In this document: piece after piece, positions 1-8,961 of the stretch
How positions within the stretch are numbered: position 1 is the first letter of the stretch
Layout: every line of letters starts with the position of its first letter
NCBI RefSeq assembly: GCF_900182605.1
Contig: NZ_FXTB01000005.1
Location: 248,001-312,000 of the forward strand
DNA from: Saccharicrinis carchari
GTDB taxonomy: Bacteria > Bacteroidota > Bacteroidia > Bacteroidales > Marinilabiliaceae
Length of the DNA stretch: 64,000 nucleotides
Reading direction: 5' to 3'
Notes under the pieces: generated by a model
Told to the model about the DNA's origin: nothing
Databases searched by the model: none
Seen by the model: the letters and a program-made list of their open reading frames with translations, nothing else
Translations under genes and position numbers: made by a program

Positions 1-1136
1 CCTTGAATAAGCTTATTGTCGCTACCAAGCATAACTTTTGCCTGCAAATCTAAAAAACGATAATTAAATTTACATTTGTACGTATCCATTGTTTTTATCA
101 TCTGTTTATACGGCATTAGTCCTTGCACAAAAACAAGCGTACCCTGTTGCTCCATAGCCGGGTCAGTTATTGTTTTAACTACAAATTTCTTTTCAAGTTG
201 CTGCATCAAATCTTCAGGGGCAGGATAGTTGTGTAAAAATAATAGTGTGGGTTGGTTGGCAACAGGGTTTTGAGCCTTGTTTTTAAGTAGAGCATGTTTG
301 AAAGTGGACAGTGCGCTGGCTACAAATACCCCCAGGTAAATAAAAACCTTTAAAACAATTCCGTAGCTTTTGCTAAAGTGCTTATGGGCAAATTGAACCA
401 TGGCTTTGTAAAATCTATTTACATAGGTTTTATCTTTTATGGTGCTCTCTCCTTTAAAATGAATGATACTCGATTCGGAAAAGTAGTAATTGGCGTAGGC
501 ATGTTTTGTTACACGGTAAGATAGGTCGATATCTTCGCCATACATAAAAAAATCTTCGTCCAACAAGCCTACCTTATCCAGAACACTCTTTTTAAAAAGC
601 ATAAAGGCTCCGGCAAGCACTTCTATTTTACTGTTTTTGTTTGGGCTTAGATAACCTTTGTGGTATTCGGCAAATATTTTTGAAGTAGGAAATAAAGCAG
701 CCAGTCCCGACATTTTTGTTAGAGCGGTCCATGGCGACGGCACACCACGTTTTGATTCGGGAAGGAATAGGCCTGAACCGTCGATCATGCGAATACCCAT
801 TCCACCCGCATCCTTGGTGTTTTGCATAAAAGCGATGGTTTTGGTAAAGGTGTCTTCTGCTACAACGGTATCCGGGTTCAGTATTAAAATATATTTCCCG
901 TGAGCCTTGCGGATAGCCTGATTGTTGGCTTTGGCAAAGCCCGGGTTGACCTGATTGGCAATAAGTTTACAGGCAGGAAACTCTTTGGCCACCATAGCTG
1001 CGGCACCATCGGAAGAATTATTGTCTACCACAAACACCTCAGCCGTAATAGTCGTGCAAGCCGCAAAAACCGAATTCAGGGTCAGCCGTAGAAAATCTAC
1101 GGCATTATAACTGACTATTACAACAGATAAATCCAA
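1..1136 (-). CDS. Family 2 glycosyltransferase, C-terminus cut by window edge
   Basis: Reading leftward from a TTG at 1136 there are 378 open codons that run off the left edge. The N-terminus has the GT-A nucleotide-sugar fold: a VVIVSYN strand at residues 5-11, VVDNNSSDG near 36-44, the metal-binding-type LNPDT at 86-90 and EDIDLSYR at 201-208. A hydrophobic stretch near 250-272 could be a membrane anchor. These features match GT2 rhamnosyltransferase-like (WbbL/RfbF type) enzymes that add sugars to cell-surface polysaccharides; the donor sugar cannot be told. No ATG is available in frame downstream of the nearest stop, so TTG 5 bp past the HAD gene's stop is the best start. It is the last visible gene of the leftward recR cluster. 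Confidence 0.85.
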   Translation of the reverse strand, partial: MDLSVVIVSYNAVDFLRLTLNSVFAACTTITAEVFVVDNNSSDGAAAMVAKEFPACKLIANQVNPGFAKANNQAIRKAHGKYILILNPDTVVAEDTFTKTIAFMQNTKDAGGMGIRMIDGSGLFLPESKRGVPSPWTALTKMSGLAALFPTSKIFAEYHKGYLSPNKNSKIEVLAGAFMLFKKSVLDKVGLLDEDFFMYGEDIDLSYRVTKHAYANYYFSESSIIHFKGESTIKDKTYVNRFYKAMVQFAHKHFSKSYGIVLKVFIYLGVFVASALSTFKHALLKNKAQNPVANQPTLLFLHNYPAPEDLMQQLEKKFVVKTITDPAMEQQGTLVFVQGLMPYKQMIKTMDTYKCKFNYRFLDLQAKVMLGSDNKLIQ

Positions 1137-1141
1137 TAGGG

Positions 1142-1576
1142 CTATTCTTTACAAAATAAAGTTTTAAAAAAATTACACCACGGGCGTCTTGCTGCCCGCT
1201 CCATTCTCTGTTTAATTTTCCTGGTCTCCTCATCGTTGCCCAATCCAAGCTCCTGCCAAATTTCGCCCCAACCATAAAAACCACCTACATTACGGTCATC
1301 GATAAACAAGTCGGCATTAATTTTTCGGCTCGATTCGTTCTCGTTAAAAATCTCTTCAGGATAACTCTTGTTTACCGCAAAAAATTCTATTCCTCGTTTT
1401 TGGCAATATGCAACGGCTTCATCCAGTTCGTGACCGGAGCGGTAGGTCCATAAAATTAATAAATGACCGGCTTTCTGCATCGCTTTTAGGGTGTCGAACG
1501 CAAAAAGCATTTCTTTCCCTATGCGAGGATATCTATGCTCAACGATGGTCCCATCAAAATCAACGGCTATAGTCAT
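1142..1576 (-). CDS. HAD-superfamily hydrolase (BT0820-like small phosphatase)
   Basis: A 144-residue protein with the HAD core only. Motif I DFDGT is at residues 6-10 (nucleophile Asp6, acid Asp8), motif II is in LILWTYRSG near 40-48, and the late acidic motif is DLFIDDRN near 89-96. There is no large cap domain, so it resembles the short cap-less BT_0820-type HAD proteins of Bacteroidota, likely acting on a phosphorylated small molecule or sugar. The substrate is unknown. The C-terminus is basic and Cys/Phe-rich. It lies between a membrane protein and a glycosyltransferase, all leftward and closely spaced, which suggests cotranscription but not necessarily a shared pathway. Confidence 0.8.
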   Translation of the reverse strand: MTIAVDFDGTIVEHRYPRIGKEMLFAFDTLKAMQKAGHLLILWTYRSGHELDEAVAYCQKRGIEFFAVNKSYPEEIFNENESSRKINADLFIDDRNVGGFYGWGEIWQELGLGNDEETRKIKQRMERAARRPWCNFFKTLFCKE

Positions 1577-1607
1577 GTATATTTTTATCGTTTAAAATTA
1601 TATAAAT

Positions 1608-2090
1608 TTATTTTACTTGCTCTGCCAATAGTTCTGATTCCTCATCATCCAGTTCTAAATCGCTTATTATGCGCTGTTTGGTAGGTGCATGTATGATAAA
1701 CAGTACAAACACCACCGCAAACATGTATAAAAACGATTTGTCGGCAGCTACCAGATAAGCCATCATCGCCAATAGACCAATCCCCTCGAGCAAGGCTATG
1801 CGTACCACAAAGGCCAATTGGAACATAGCTATTTTTTTACTCAAGGTCAATGAGCGATTGATATGCTTTATTTTTTTGAAATAAAAAATATGACTCACCG
1901 GAATACCCACTAACAAAGCCATGATAACTACAGCTTTTAATACGTTGAGCGTTTGCAAATCGAATATTGCAAATGCCCCCATTTTAAAAACTATAATAAC
2001 ACTGATGAGAGCAGCCAAGGACATAGAACCCAGTATGACGATATAGATGCTGTGTAATCTTCTGAATTGCTTTTTGATATTTAAATTCAT
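1608..2090 (-). CDS. Four-helix membrane protein of unknown function
   Basis: A 160-residue protein with four strongly hydrophobic segments (about residues 17-37, 48-69, 88-110 and 114-135), short basic loops and an acidic tail rich in Asp and Glu after residue 140. No enzymatic motif is visible. The layout suggests a small inner-membrane protein with its charged tail in the cytoplasm. It starts 26 bp after recR on the same strand and ends 31 bp before the HAD gene, so it is probably cotranscribed with them. I do not recognise a named family. Confidence 0.65.
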   Translation of the reverse strand: MNLNIKKQFRRLHSIYIVILGSMSLAALISVIIVFKMGAFAIFDLQTLNVLKAVVIMALLVGIPVSHIFYFKKIKHINRSLTLSKKIAMFQLAFVVRIALLEGIGLLAMMAYLVAADKSFLYMFAVVFVLFIIHAPTKQRIISDLELDDEESELLAEQVK

Positions 2091-2116
2091 TGTTATAGAT
2101 GTCCTTTTTAAATTTG

Positions 2117-2737
2117 TTACAAAGTAGTTTCAAAGGGTAAACGGTTTATCAATGAACGCCCCAGCGTAAGTTCATCAGCATACTCCAACTCGTCGCCTAT
2201 GGCAACTCCACGAGCGAGCGTGGTTATTTTTACATCACTATCCTTGAACTTACGGTAGAGATAAAAATTAGTAGTGTCGCCTTCCATGGTAGTAGGCAGG
2301 GCAAATATAAGTTCTTTGGCCAATCCTAATTTTACCCTTGACTGCAAGGGTTTAACTGTTAAATCGTCAGGACCTATGCCGTCCATGGGAGATATAATGC
2401 CACCCAGCACGTGATAAACACCAAAATACTGTTGTGTGTTTTCGATAGCCATCACATCTTTTATATTCTCCACAACACAAACGGTTGAATGGTCGCGTTT
2501 AGGACTGGCGCATATGTCGCAAAGCTCACTGTCTGATATGTTATGGCATGATTTACAATACACAATATCTTCGCTCAAGCTCCGTAAGGATTCAGCAAAG
2601 CTTAACACATCATTCTTTTCTTGTTTTAACAAAAAGAGTACCAGCCTGAGTGCTGTTTTTTTGCCTACGCCGGGTAGTTTTGAAAACTCCCGTACCGCAT
2701 TCTCCAGTATTTGCGATGGATAGCTATCCCAATTCAT
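2117..2737 (-). CDS. recR: Recombination protein RecR
   Basis: A 206-residue protein of normal RecR length. The helix-hairpin-helix DNA-binding motif LPGVGKKTA is at 21-29. A four-Cys zinc finger (C61, C64, C73, C76) follows, then the Toprim domain beginning CVVE at 87-90 and running to about 177. RecR works with RecF and RecO to load RecA at single-strand gaps. It heads the leftward cluster. A CAAAGTTA at 2762-2769 reads TAACTTTG on this strand, an exact match to the Bacteroidota -7 element, placed 25 bp before the start codon. Confidence 0.96.
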   Translation of the reverse strand: MNWDSYPSQILENAVREFSKLPGVGKKTALRLVLFLLKQEKNDVLSFAESLRSLSEDIVYCKSCHNISDSELCDICASPKRDHSTVCVVENIKDVMAIENTQQYFGVYHVLGGIISPMDGIGPDDLTVKPLQSRVKLGLAKELIFALPTTMEGDTTNFYLYRKFKDSDVKITTLARGVAIGDELEYADELTLGRSLINRLPFETTL

Positions 2738-2761
2738 GTGCTGTCTGTTTTTTTAAGTGGC

Positions 2762-2769
2762 CAAAGTTA
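2762..2769 (-). promoter_or_regulatory. Candidate -7 element for recR
   Basis: On the minus strand the sequence is TAACTTTG, matching the Bacteroidota consensus TAnnTTTG, 25 bp upstream of the recR ATG. No convincing -33 TTG lies at the usual 19-20 bp distance, so the assignment rests on the -7 element and position only. Confidence 0.4.
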
Positions 2770-3202
2770 TAAAAAATATAATGAAGGTTTGGTTTCAAAA
2801 CTAAGCATTAGCGAAGGATAAAATGCAGTGGCTGTTTTTATTTAAATAGCTGAGTGCTAAAGGGAGATAAATTGACCTGTAATCATGGTATCCTCCGGAT
2901 GCTGAAAGAGTAAAACCCCCAAATCAATTAATTGTTATCCATTAGGTATTTGTTTGTTGCAGATTTAAAAAGAGAGATATGTAATGCGCCTAACAATAAA
3001 CAGCAGTATGTCAATAACAGCCTATCGTCAATCTTATTTAATCTGCACAGTTGCATTGCCGGAATGCTAAATATCAGTCCTTAATTAATTTTAAAGTAGA
3101 GTAAGCAAGTAAGATGATGTTATCTTTTTTCATATTTTCGGTAAAATAGGCTTAGTTAAGGTTAAAAACATTAATTTCGTAGGTTAATACAATAGCATTA
3201 TA
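2770..3202. other. Divergent intergenic region without a recognised gene
   Basis: About 430 AT-rich bases separate recR from rbfA. Toward rbfA there is TAATTTCG at 3172-3179, one base off the TAnnTTTG element and 24 bp before the ATG, a plausible rbfA promoter. I see no tRNA, hairpin terminator or open frame worth calling here. Confidence 0.4.
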
Positions 3203-3544
3203 ATGGATTCAACAAGACAAAAGAAAATAGCGCGATTGCTTCAGCGCGAACTGAGCGAGATATTTATGCGCGAGGCCAGGCACTGGACGCTGGGAGCAAT
3301 GGTTTCTGTTTCCAAAGTGCGTATATCGCCCGATTTGGCCTTGGCCAAAGCCTACATTAGCATATTTCCATCAGATAAAAAAGAAAAAGTGTACACCGAA
3401 ATAAACAATAATGTTTCGGGGATGCGTCGCTTTCTTGGTTTACGCGTAGGCAAACAGATGCGCATAGTGCCTAACTTACAATTTTTTATCGACGACTCAT
3501 TGGATTATATCGATAACATCGATCGCCTTTTAAAAGACTCCTAA
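3203..3544 (+). CDS. rbfA: Ribosome-binding factor A
   Basis: A 113-residue protein matching RbfA in length and pattern: an N-terminal helix with RQKKIARLLQREL, a central strand VSVSKVRISPDL, and the C-terminal RFLGLRVGKQMRIVPNLQFFIDDS region of the KH-like fold. RbfA binds the 30S subunit near the 5' end of 16S rRNA during maturation and cold adaptation. The stop codon overlaps the next gene's ATG by one base (TAATG), indicating translational coupling with the methyltransferase. Confidence 0.95.
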   Translation: MDSTRQKKIARLLQRELSEIFMREARHWTLGAMVSVSKVRISPDLALAKAYISIFPSDKKEKVYTEINNNVSGMRRFLGLRVGKQMRIVPNLQFFIDDSLDYIDNIDRLLKDS

Positions 3545-4371
3545 TGCAATACGATCCTATTAAAAAAAGCCTGGGCAATGTATTTAACGTGTCGCCATGG
3601 TCGCGTATTTTATTCTATAAACTTTTGGACTTGCTCTTGTTGCGCTCCTGGCATATCCGTAAAGAGATTAGAGCATGGAGCAAAAAAGTAGCCAGCGACA
3701 TAAAAGTATTGGATGCCGGGTCCGGCTTCGGGCAGTATGTGTATTATCTCTCGTCGAAAAATAAAGGCTGGGACATAACAGGCCTTGATGTAAAAAAGGA
3801 ACAGATAGCGGATTGTAATACCTTTTTTGCCAGGATAAACCGTAGGGACCGCGTTAGGTTTGCCTATGCCGATCTAACTAAAATGGATCAGGAAGAAATG
3901 TACGATTTAGTAGTTTCGGTTGATGTAATGGAGCATATAGAAGACGATGAAGGCGTTTTTCGCAATATTTACAGAGCCATGAACCCCGGCGGTATGATGC
4001 TCATCTCTACACCCAGCGATCAAGGCGGTTCCGATGCCCATCATCACGAGGCTGAACACCAAGATGGCGTAACCGGATTTATTGATGAGCATGTGCGCGA
4101 TGGATACAACCTGCAGGAGATTACGCAAAAACTTAAAAAAGCCGGTTTTAAAGATGTGGATGCCCGATATTCCTACGGCCGCCCGGGAAGCATATCCTGG
4201 AAACTATCGATGAAGTATCCTATCTCTATGCTCAATGTGTCCAAAGTATTTTTTATACTACTACCGTTTTATTATCTGCTCACTTTTCCCATATCTATTG
4301 TTTTAAATATTTGGGATGTGAGTGGCCATCATAAAAAAGGCACAGGCTTGATAGTGAAGGCTTTTAAGTAG
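3544..4371 (+). CDS. Class I SAM-dependent methyltransferase
   Basis: A 275-residue protein with a Rossmann methyltransferase domain. The SAM-binding motif I is VLDAGSGFG at 55-63, motif II acidic residue lies in ITGLDV near 79-84, and VVSVDVMEHI follows near 121-130. Two C-terminal hydrophobic segments near 230-260 suggest membrane association. The substrate is unknown; a lipid-linked or membrane substrate is only a guess. It is translationally coupled to rbfA (one-base overlap) and followed 19 bp later by an ABC transporter permease. Confidence 0.8.
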   Translation: MQYDPIKKSLGNVFNVSPWSRILFYKLLDLLLLRSWHIRKEIRAWSKKVASDIKVLDAGSGFGQYVYYLSSKNKGWDITGLDVKKEQIADCNTFFARINRRDRVRFAYADLTKMDQEEMYDLVVSVDVMEHIEDDEGVFRNIYRAMNPGGMMLISTPSDQGGSDAHHHEAEHQDGVTGFIDEHVRDGYNLQEITQKLKKAGFKDVDARYSYGRPGSISWKLSMKYPISMLNVSKVFFILLPFYYLLTFPISIVLNIWDVSGHHKKGTGLIVKAFK

Positions 4372-4390
4372 TAGCTAAATCCGGTATGGT

Positions 4391-5623
4391 TTGAAACTCA
4401 TCTTAGAAATAGCGCTCAAATTTCTTTTCGGTAAAAAGTCGAAAGGAATTATCAATACCATTTCAACTATTTCCATCGTTGGGGTAGGCGTGGGTTCGCT
4501 TGCCCTGCTTATGGTGCTTTCGGTTTTTAACGGTCTGCACGGATTAATAGGAGGCTTGTACGGCTCCTTTGATCCGGATTTTAAAGTGATTGCCACACAA
4601 GGTAAGTTTTATTCTATCGACACCCTGGATATTCAGAGAATACAGAATATGGACGAGGTAATTCAGGTTGCCCCGGTGGTGGAGGACAATGCCCTGCTCA
4701 AATATAACCAACGCAGAGTAACAGGTATCGTAATGGGGGTAGATAGTACCTTTTCGCAGGTCAGTCGTTTAGATTCCATTATTATTGATGGTAAGTTTAT
4801 TATTAACGATGATTTTGGATATGGTGGCGCCATAGGTTTTGAGCTGGCCGATCAACTGAATGTAAGGCCTACCTTTATGACCCCGCTTGCCATTTACGTT
4901 CCTCAGCGAAATAAAAAGATTAGCCTTACCCGGCCTGATGAGGCTTTCAATACCCATTATGTGCATCCTAAGGGCATTTTTATGGTCAAACAAAAAGAAT
5001 ACGATTCGCAATACCTCATCATTGATATAGGGCTGGCGCGCAAGCTGTTTCAATACAAACCAAGCGAAGTGAGCTACCTTGCCGTTGCCATCAAGGCGGA
5101 TGCTTCTGTGGATCGTGTGCAGCGAAGGATAGAAACGATAGTGGGCCAATCTTTTCAGGTTAAAAACAGGCAGCAACAACATGCCAGTTTTTATAAAATG
5201 ATGAAGGTGGAAAAACTAATGGCATATCTAATCCTGTGTTTTATACTGATAATAGCTACCTTTAACCTGATAGGTACCATGTCGATGCTTATATTCGACA
5301 AGAAGGAAGGCATTAAAACGTTAAAGAGTATAGGTGCCGATAAACGCATGGTGACCCGGGTGTTTTTGGTAGAAGGCTGGTTGATCTCGCTCATTGGGGT
5401 AGTCTCAGGTGTGGCTCTGGGTATTATTTTGGTGCTGGTACAACAGCACCTGGGCATCGTTAAATTTGCCAGTGGCGGTAATTTTGTGGTGGATGCTTAT
5501 CCGGTAAAACTGTTGCTAACGGATATAATCGTAACTATGGTAACCGTTACTTCTATCGGATTTCTGGCTACATTGTATCCCGTAAAAGTTATCGTGCGTA
5601 ATTATTATGATGAAGCAAAGTAG
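4391..5623 (+). CDS. FtsX/LolE-type ABC transporter permease
   Basis: A 410-residue membrane protein with one N-terminal transmembrane helix (about 23-46), a large periplasmic MacB-PCD-like domain and three C-terminal helices (about 272-298, 325-352, 370-395). This is the architecture of LolC/LolE permeases that extract lipoproteins from the inner membrane. No ATPase gene lies next to it, so a partner would be encoded elsewhere. The start is a TTG: the ATG five bases upstream is in another frame and stops at once. It ends in the family-typical cytoplasmic tail after the last helix. Substrate assignment to lipoproteins is by family only. Confidence 0.85.
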   Translation: MKLILEIALKFLFGKKSKGIINTISTISIVGVGVGSLALLMVLSVFNGLHGLIGGLYGSFDPDFKVIATQGKFYSIDTLDIQRIQNMDEVIQVAPVVEDNALLKYNQRRVTGIVMGVDSTFSQVSRLDSIIIDGKFIINDDFGYGGAIGFELADQLNVRPTFMTPLAIYVPQRNKKISLTRPDEAFNTHYVHPKGIFMVKQKEYDSQYLIIDIGLARKLFQYKPSEVSYLAVAIKADASVDRVQRRIETIVGQSFQVKNRQQQHASFYKMMKVEKLMAYLILCFILIIATFNLIGTMSMLIFDKKEGIKTLKSIGADKRMVTRVFLVEGWLISLIGVVSGVALGIILVLVQQHLGIVKFASGGNFVVDAYPVKLLLTDIIVTMVTVTSIGFLATLYPVKVIVRNYYDEAK

Positions 5624-5690
5624 GGGTTAAAAAATCGATGCTTTTCGGTGCCTGTGTTTCAGTATTTGATGAAACTAATTTCTTAAAAAA

Positions 5691-6356
5691 ATGAATAAAA
5701 CAGCCATTATCCTCGGTGCTACCGGATTAAGCGGCAGCCTGCTTTTAAAAAAGTTGGTAGATGACGATAGCTACGGTACAATAAAACTTTTTTTGCGAAA
5801 ACCTACCGGAAATAAATCGCCTAAAATACAAGAGTTTATTGGTGATATGTTGCAATTGGAGGATTTTAAAAAGGACTTTATGGCCGATGAGGTGTTTTGC
5901 TGCATTGGTACCACTACGGCAAAAACCAAGGACAAAGCCTTGTACCGTGCTATTGACATGGGCATACCTGCAGCCGCAGCCAAACTGTGCGCTCAAAACA
6001 ATATCCCGGTATTTATGGTTATTTCGGCCATTGGAGCCAATGCCAATAGTAATATATTTTACAACCGCACCAAAGGCGAAATGGAGGGAGCTGTTTTAAG
6101 CCAACAGATACCAACAGTATACATCCTTCGGCCATCCCTTATTGTTGGAGGTCGTCAGGAAAACAGGGTGGGGGAGTCTATGGCTGCCTGGCTGATGAAA
6201 ATATTAAATCCCTTTTTGTTTGGGAGGCTTAAAAAATACCGTTCTATCAAAGCCAATACCATTGCCTCCGCCATGCACCGGCTGGCTATTACGCAGCTGG
6301 AGGTACCCACAATTATTGAATCGGACAGGATAGCAAGAATTGCCGTGGGTGATTAA
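5691..6356 (+). CDS. NAD(P)-binding Rossmann protein (HTATIP2/YwnB-like)
   Basis: A 221-residue short-chain-type Rossmann protein with an N-terminal glycine-rich IILGATGLSG at residues 6-15 and a VFMVISAIGAN strand near 105-115. An unusual IILGATG variant and a short C-terminus match the atypical SDR group that includes HTATIP2 and bacterial NAD-dependent epimerase-like proteins. The reaction is unknown. It stands 67 bp after the permease and may share its transcript; the bidirectional terminator at 6517-6550 ends it. Confidence 0.75.
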   Translation: MNKTAIILGATGLSGSLLLKKLVDDDSYGTIKLFLRKPTGNKSPKIQEFIGDMLQLEDFKKDFMADEVFCCIGTTTAKTKDKALYRAIDMGIPAAAAKLCAQNNIPVFMVISAIGANANSNIFYNRTKGEMEGAVLSQQIPTVYILRPSLIVGGRQENRVGESMAAWLMKILNPFLFGRLKKYRSIKANTIASAMHRLAITQLEVPTIIESDRIARIAVGD

Positions 6357-6516
6357 GCAGAAGGGTTGGAAAATGCTCAGCTGGTAAAGTGATACATTAA
6401 TTCAGCATGGTGCATGTAAAAGTAAACGCAAGGTAAGGGTGGTAATAGTATATAAAGCGCATGAAGCATACACTAAGTGCCCTATGCAATTTGCTGGTAA
6501 GAGATGAAAAATGATT

Positions 6517-6550
6517 AAAAAGCCCGAAGAGTAAAATCTTCGGGCTTTTT
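6517..6550. terminator. Bidirectional Rho-independent terminator
   Basis: A perfect 14-bp inverted repeat, AAAAAGCCCGAAGA at 6517-6530 and its complement at 6537-6550, with a 6-base loop. It has a T-run on either strand and lies between convergent genes, the Rossmann protein and pgi. Confidence 0.9.
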
Positions 6551-6554
6551 AATA

Positions 6555-7892
6555 TTACAACTTCGCTTTAATAGCTTTTGTTTCTTCTTCAAATCCTGGC
6601 TTCTCCAATAAGGCAAACATATTTGATTTGTAGGCTTCTACGCCGGGCTGATCGAAGGGATTCACACCTAGGATGTAACCGCTTATGCCACAAGCTATTT
6701 CAAAGAAATAAAGCAATTGCCCTATGTAATAGGCATTCAGCTCCGGTATTTCTATTTGGATGTTGGGCACACCACCATCAACATGAGCAAGTAAAGTACC
6801 GAGCTCGGCCATTTTATTTACCTTGTCTACCCTTTTGCCGGCCAGGTAATTCAGGCCGTCCAGGTCGGCTTCGTCGCGGGGTATAATAACTTCGCGGTTG
6901 GCCTTGTTTACGGAAAGCACCGTTTCAAAAATGTTGCGTACGCCTTCCTGTATATATTGTCCCATAGAGTGAAGGTCGGTAGAAAAATCTACTGCTGCCG
7001 GAAAAATACCTTTATGCTCTTTTCCTTCGCTCTCGCCATATAATTGCTTCCACCATTCGGCTACAAAGTGCAGCTTAGGTTGGTAGTTCACCAATATCTC
7101 GGTACCCTTACCGTTTCGGTACAATTCGTTACGAACGGCGGCATAGGTAGCAGCCGCACTATTTTCGGCTTCGTGGGCTGTTGTTTTTTCCATGTCCTGT
7201 GCACCTTTCACAAATGCTCGGATGTCGATACCCGCAACGGCGATGGGTAATAGTCCCACAGGGGTAAGTACCGAATAGCGTCCGCCAACGTCGTCGGGGA
7301 TTACATAAGTTTTATATCCTTTTTGATTAGCCAGGGTGCGTAATGCTCCTTTCTTGGCATCGGTAATAGCCACAATGCGTTCTTTAGTTTCGTTGGCAGA
7401 GTATTTACTTTCTAACAAATCTTTTAGCAAACGGAAGGCCAGCGCAGGCTCGGTGGTAGTTCCGGATTTGGAAATAACCACAAGTGCAAAGGATTTATCT
7501 TTTAAAAGATCCAGTAACTCGGCAGTATAATCTTCGCCAATATTTTGTCCGGCATAAACCACAACCGGGTCTTTTCGGTCGGTAAGCAGATGATCGAAGC
7601 TGTTGGATAGGGCATCTATAACGGCACGCGCCCCAAGGTAGCTTCCGCCAATGCCTACCACCACTACAATATCCGCTTTTGAGCGCAGGCTGGCGGCCGT
7701 AGCCTCAATGTCAGCCAGTTCGGTATCGTCGATGCTGGAGGGGAGGTTTACCCATCCCAGGTAGTCGTTACCACGCCCTGTTTTTTCATATAGTGACTTT
7801 AGGTGTGAAGCAACTTCGCTTTTGTATCCGTTTACTTTTTCTTCCGATATAAAATCGAAGGTTTTAGAAATATTGATCTTTAAATTTTCCAT
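6555..7892 (-). CDS. pgi: Glucose-6-phosphate isomerase
   Basis: A 445-residue phosphoglucose isomerase of the short bacterial form. The first SIS domain shows [11 protein letters not shown] near 80-90 and the phosphate-binding SKSGTTTEP near 142-150. The second domain has the catalytic region [15 protein letters not shown] near 302-316. It interconverts glucose-6-phosphate and fructose-6-phosphate in the cytoplasm. It is the last gene of a leftward lysS-gpsA-pgi run with 34-39 bp gaps, so it is likely cotranscribed, and the terminator at 6517-6550 follows. Confidence 0.97.
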   Translation of the reverse strand: MENLKINISKTFDFISEEKVNGYKSEVASHLKSLYEKTGRGNDYLGWVNLPSSIDDTELADIEATAASLRSKADIVVVVGIGGSYLGARAVIDALSNSFDHLLTDRKDPVVVYAGQNIGEDYTAELLDLLKDKSFALVVISKSGTTTEPALAFRLLKDLLESKYSANETKERIVAITDAKKGALRTLANQKGYKTYVIPDDVGGRYSVLTPVGLLPIAVAGIDIRAFVKGAQDMEKTTAHEAENSAAATYAAVRNELYRNGKGTEILVNYQPKLHFVAEWWKQLYGESEGKEHKGIFPAAVDFSTDLHSMGQYIQEGVRNIFETVLSVNKANREVIIPRDEADLDGLNYLAGKRVDKVNKMAELGTLLAHVDGGVPNIQIEIPELNAYYIGQLLYFFEIACGISGYILGVNPFDQPGVEAYKSNMFALLEKPGFEEETKAIKAKL

Positions 7893-7926
7893 GCTTTGAT
7901 GTATTAATAGGAATATAGAATGTTTT

Positions 7927-8922
7927 TTATCTTAAATTTTCGGTGAGCAGGCGAATTTCAATAGAGGGCGAAATACGTTCGTAAATAATATTGTACACCG
8001 CATCGGTAATGGGCATGTTCACCTTGTACTTTTCGTTAATTTCTTTGATACTCTTTACGGCATAATATCCTTCGGCAATCATAAGCATTTCCATTTGGGC
8101 ATATTTTACCGAGTATCCTTTACCCAGCATGGTGCCAAACATGCGGTTACGGCTAAACTGCGAATAACCCGTTACAAGCAGGTCGCCCAGGTAGGCCGAG
8201 CTTTTGATGTCGCGGGTTATGGGGTGCACCGTATCTACAAAACGTTTTATTTCCTGTATTCCGTTCGATATCAAAACGGCCTGAAAGTTATCGCCGTAGC
8301 CCATGCCGTGGCAAATTCCCGAAGCGATGGCTATAATGTTTTTAAGTACAGCCGAATATTCCGTTCCGTATATGTCGTCCGAAACGGAGGTTTTGATGTA
8401 ACTGCAATCCAGAAAAGAGGCAAAGGTACGTCCTTTTTTTACGTCGAGGCAAGCAATAGTAAGGTACGATAGGCGTTCCAGCGCTACCTCTTCGGCATGG
8501 CAGGGGCCGGTTATAATACCGATGTTATCCAAAGGAACATCGCAAATTTCATTTAAATAAGTGCCCACAATCATATTGTCCTCGGCTACCAAGCCCTTAA
8601 CAGCCGATGCCACAAACTTACCCTTTAGCGGTACCGTTAGTTCATTCAGTGTTTTTTTAAGAAAGGCCGACGGGATAGCCAGGATGATGATGTCACTATC
8701 TTCTACAATATGATTTATATCTGTATAAAAGTGTATGTTATTAACATCAAAATCAACGCTGGTAAGGTAATTGGGATTGCGGCCGTCCTTCCTGAACTTT
8801 TTAATGTGTTTTGGATTACGGAAATACCAATTCAGCTCATAAACATTATTCATGAGCATTTTGGCTATGGCTGTAGCCCAGCTTCCACTACCAATGATGC
8901 CAACTCTTGATGTTTCGTCCAT
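7927..8922 (-). CDS. gpsA: Glycerol-3-phosphate dehydrogenase [NAD(P)+]
   Basis: A 331-residue GpsA of normal length. The dinucleotide-binding GSGSWATA is near residues 11-18, followed by ILAIPS near 75-80 and the catalytic-domain segments SAVKGL and [10 protein letters not shown]. It reduces dihydroxyacetone phosphate to sn-glycerol-3-phosphate for phospholipid synthesis. It sits between lysS (39 bp) and pgi (34 bp) on the same strand. Lys in SAVKG and in the [12 protein letters not shown] helix are the expected catalytic positions. Confidence 0.96.
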   Translation of the reverse strand: MDETSRVGIIGSGSWATAIAKMLMNNVYELNWYFRNPKHIKKFRKDGRNPNYLTSVDFDVNNIHFYTDINHIVEDSDIIILAIPSAFLKKTLNELTVPLKGKFVASAVKGLVAEDNMIVGTYLNEICDVPLDNIGIITGPCHAEEVALERLSYLTIACLDVKKGRTFASFLDCSYIKTSVSDDIYGTEYSAVLKNIIAIASGICHGMGYGDNFQAVLISNGIQEIKRFVDTVHPITRDIKSSAYLGDLLVTGYSQFSRNRMFGTMLGKGYSVKYAQMEMLMIAEGYYAVKSIKEINEKYKVNMPITDAVYNIIYERISPSIEIRLLTENLR

Positions 8923-8961
8923 ATTTTATTATTATCCGCTTCTTAAAATTCAGACTTAATG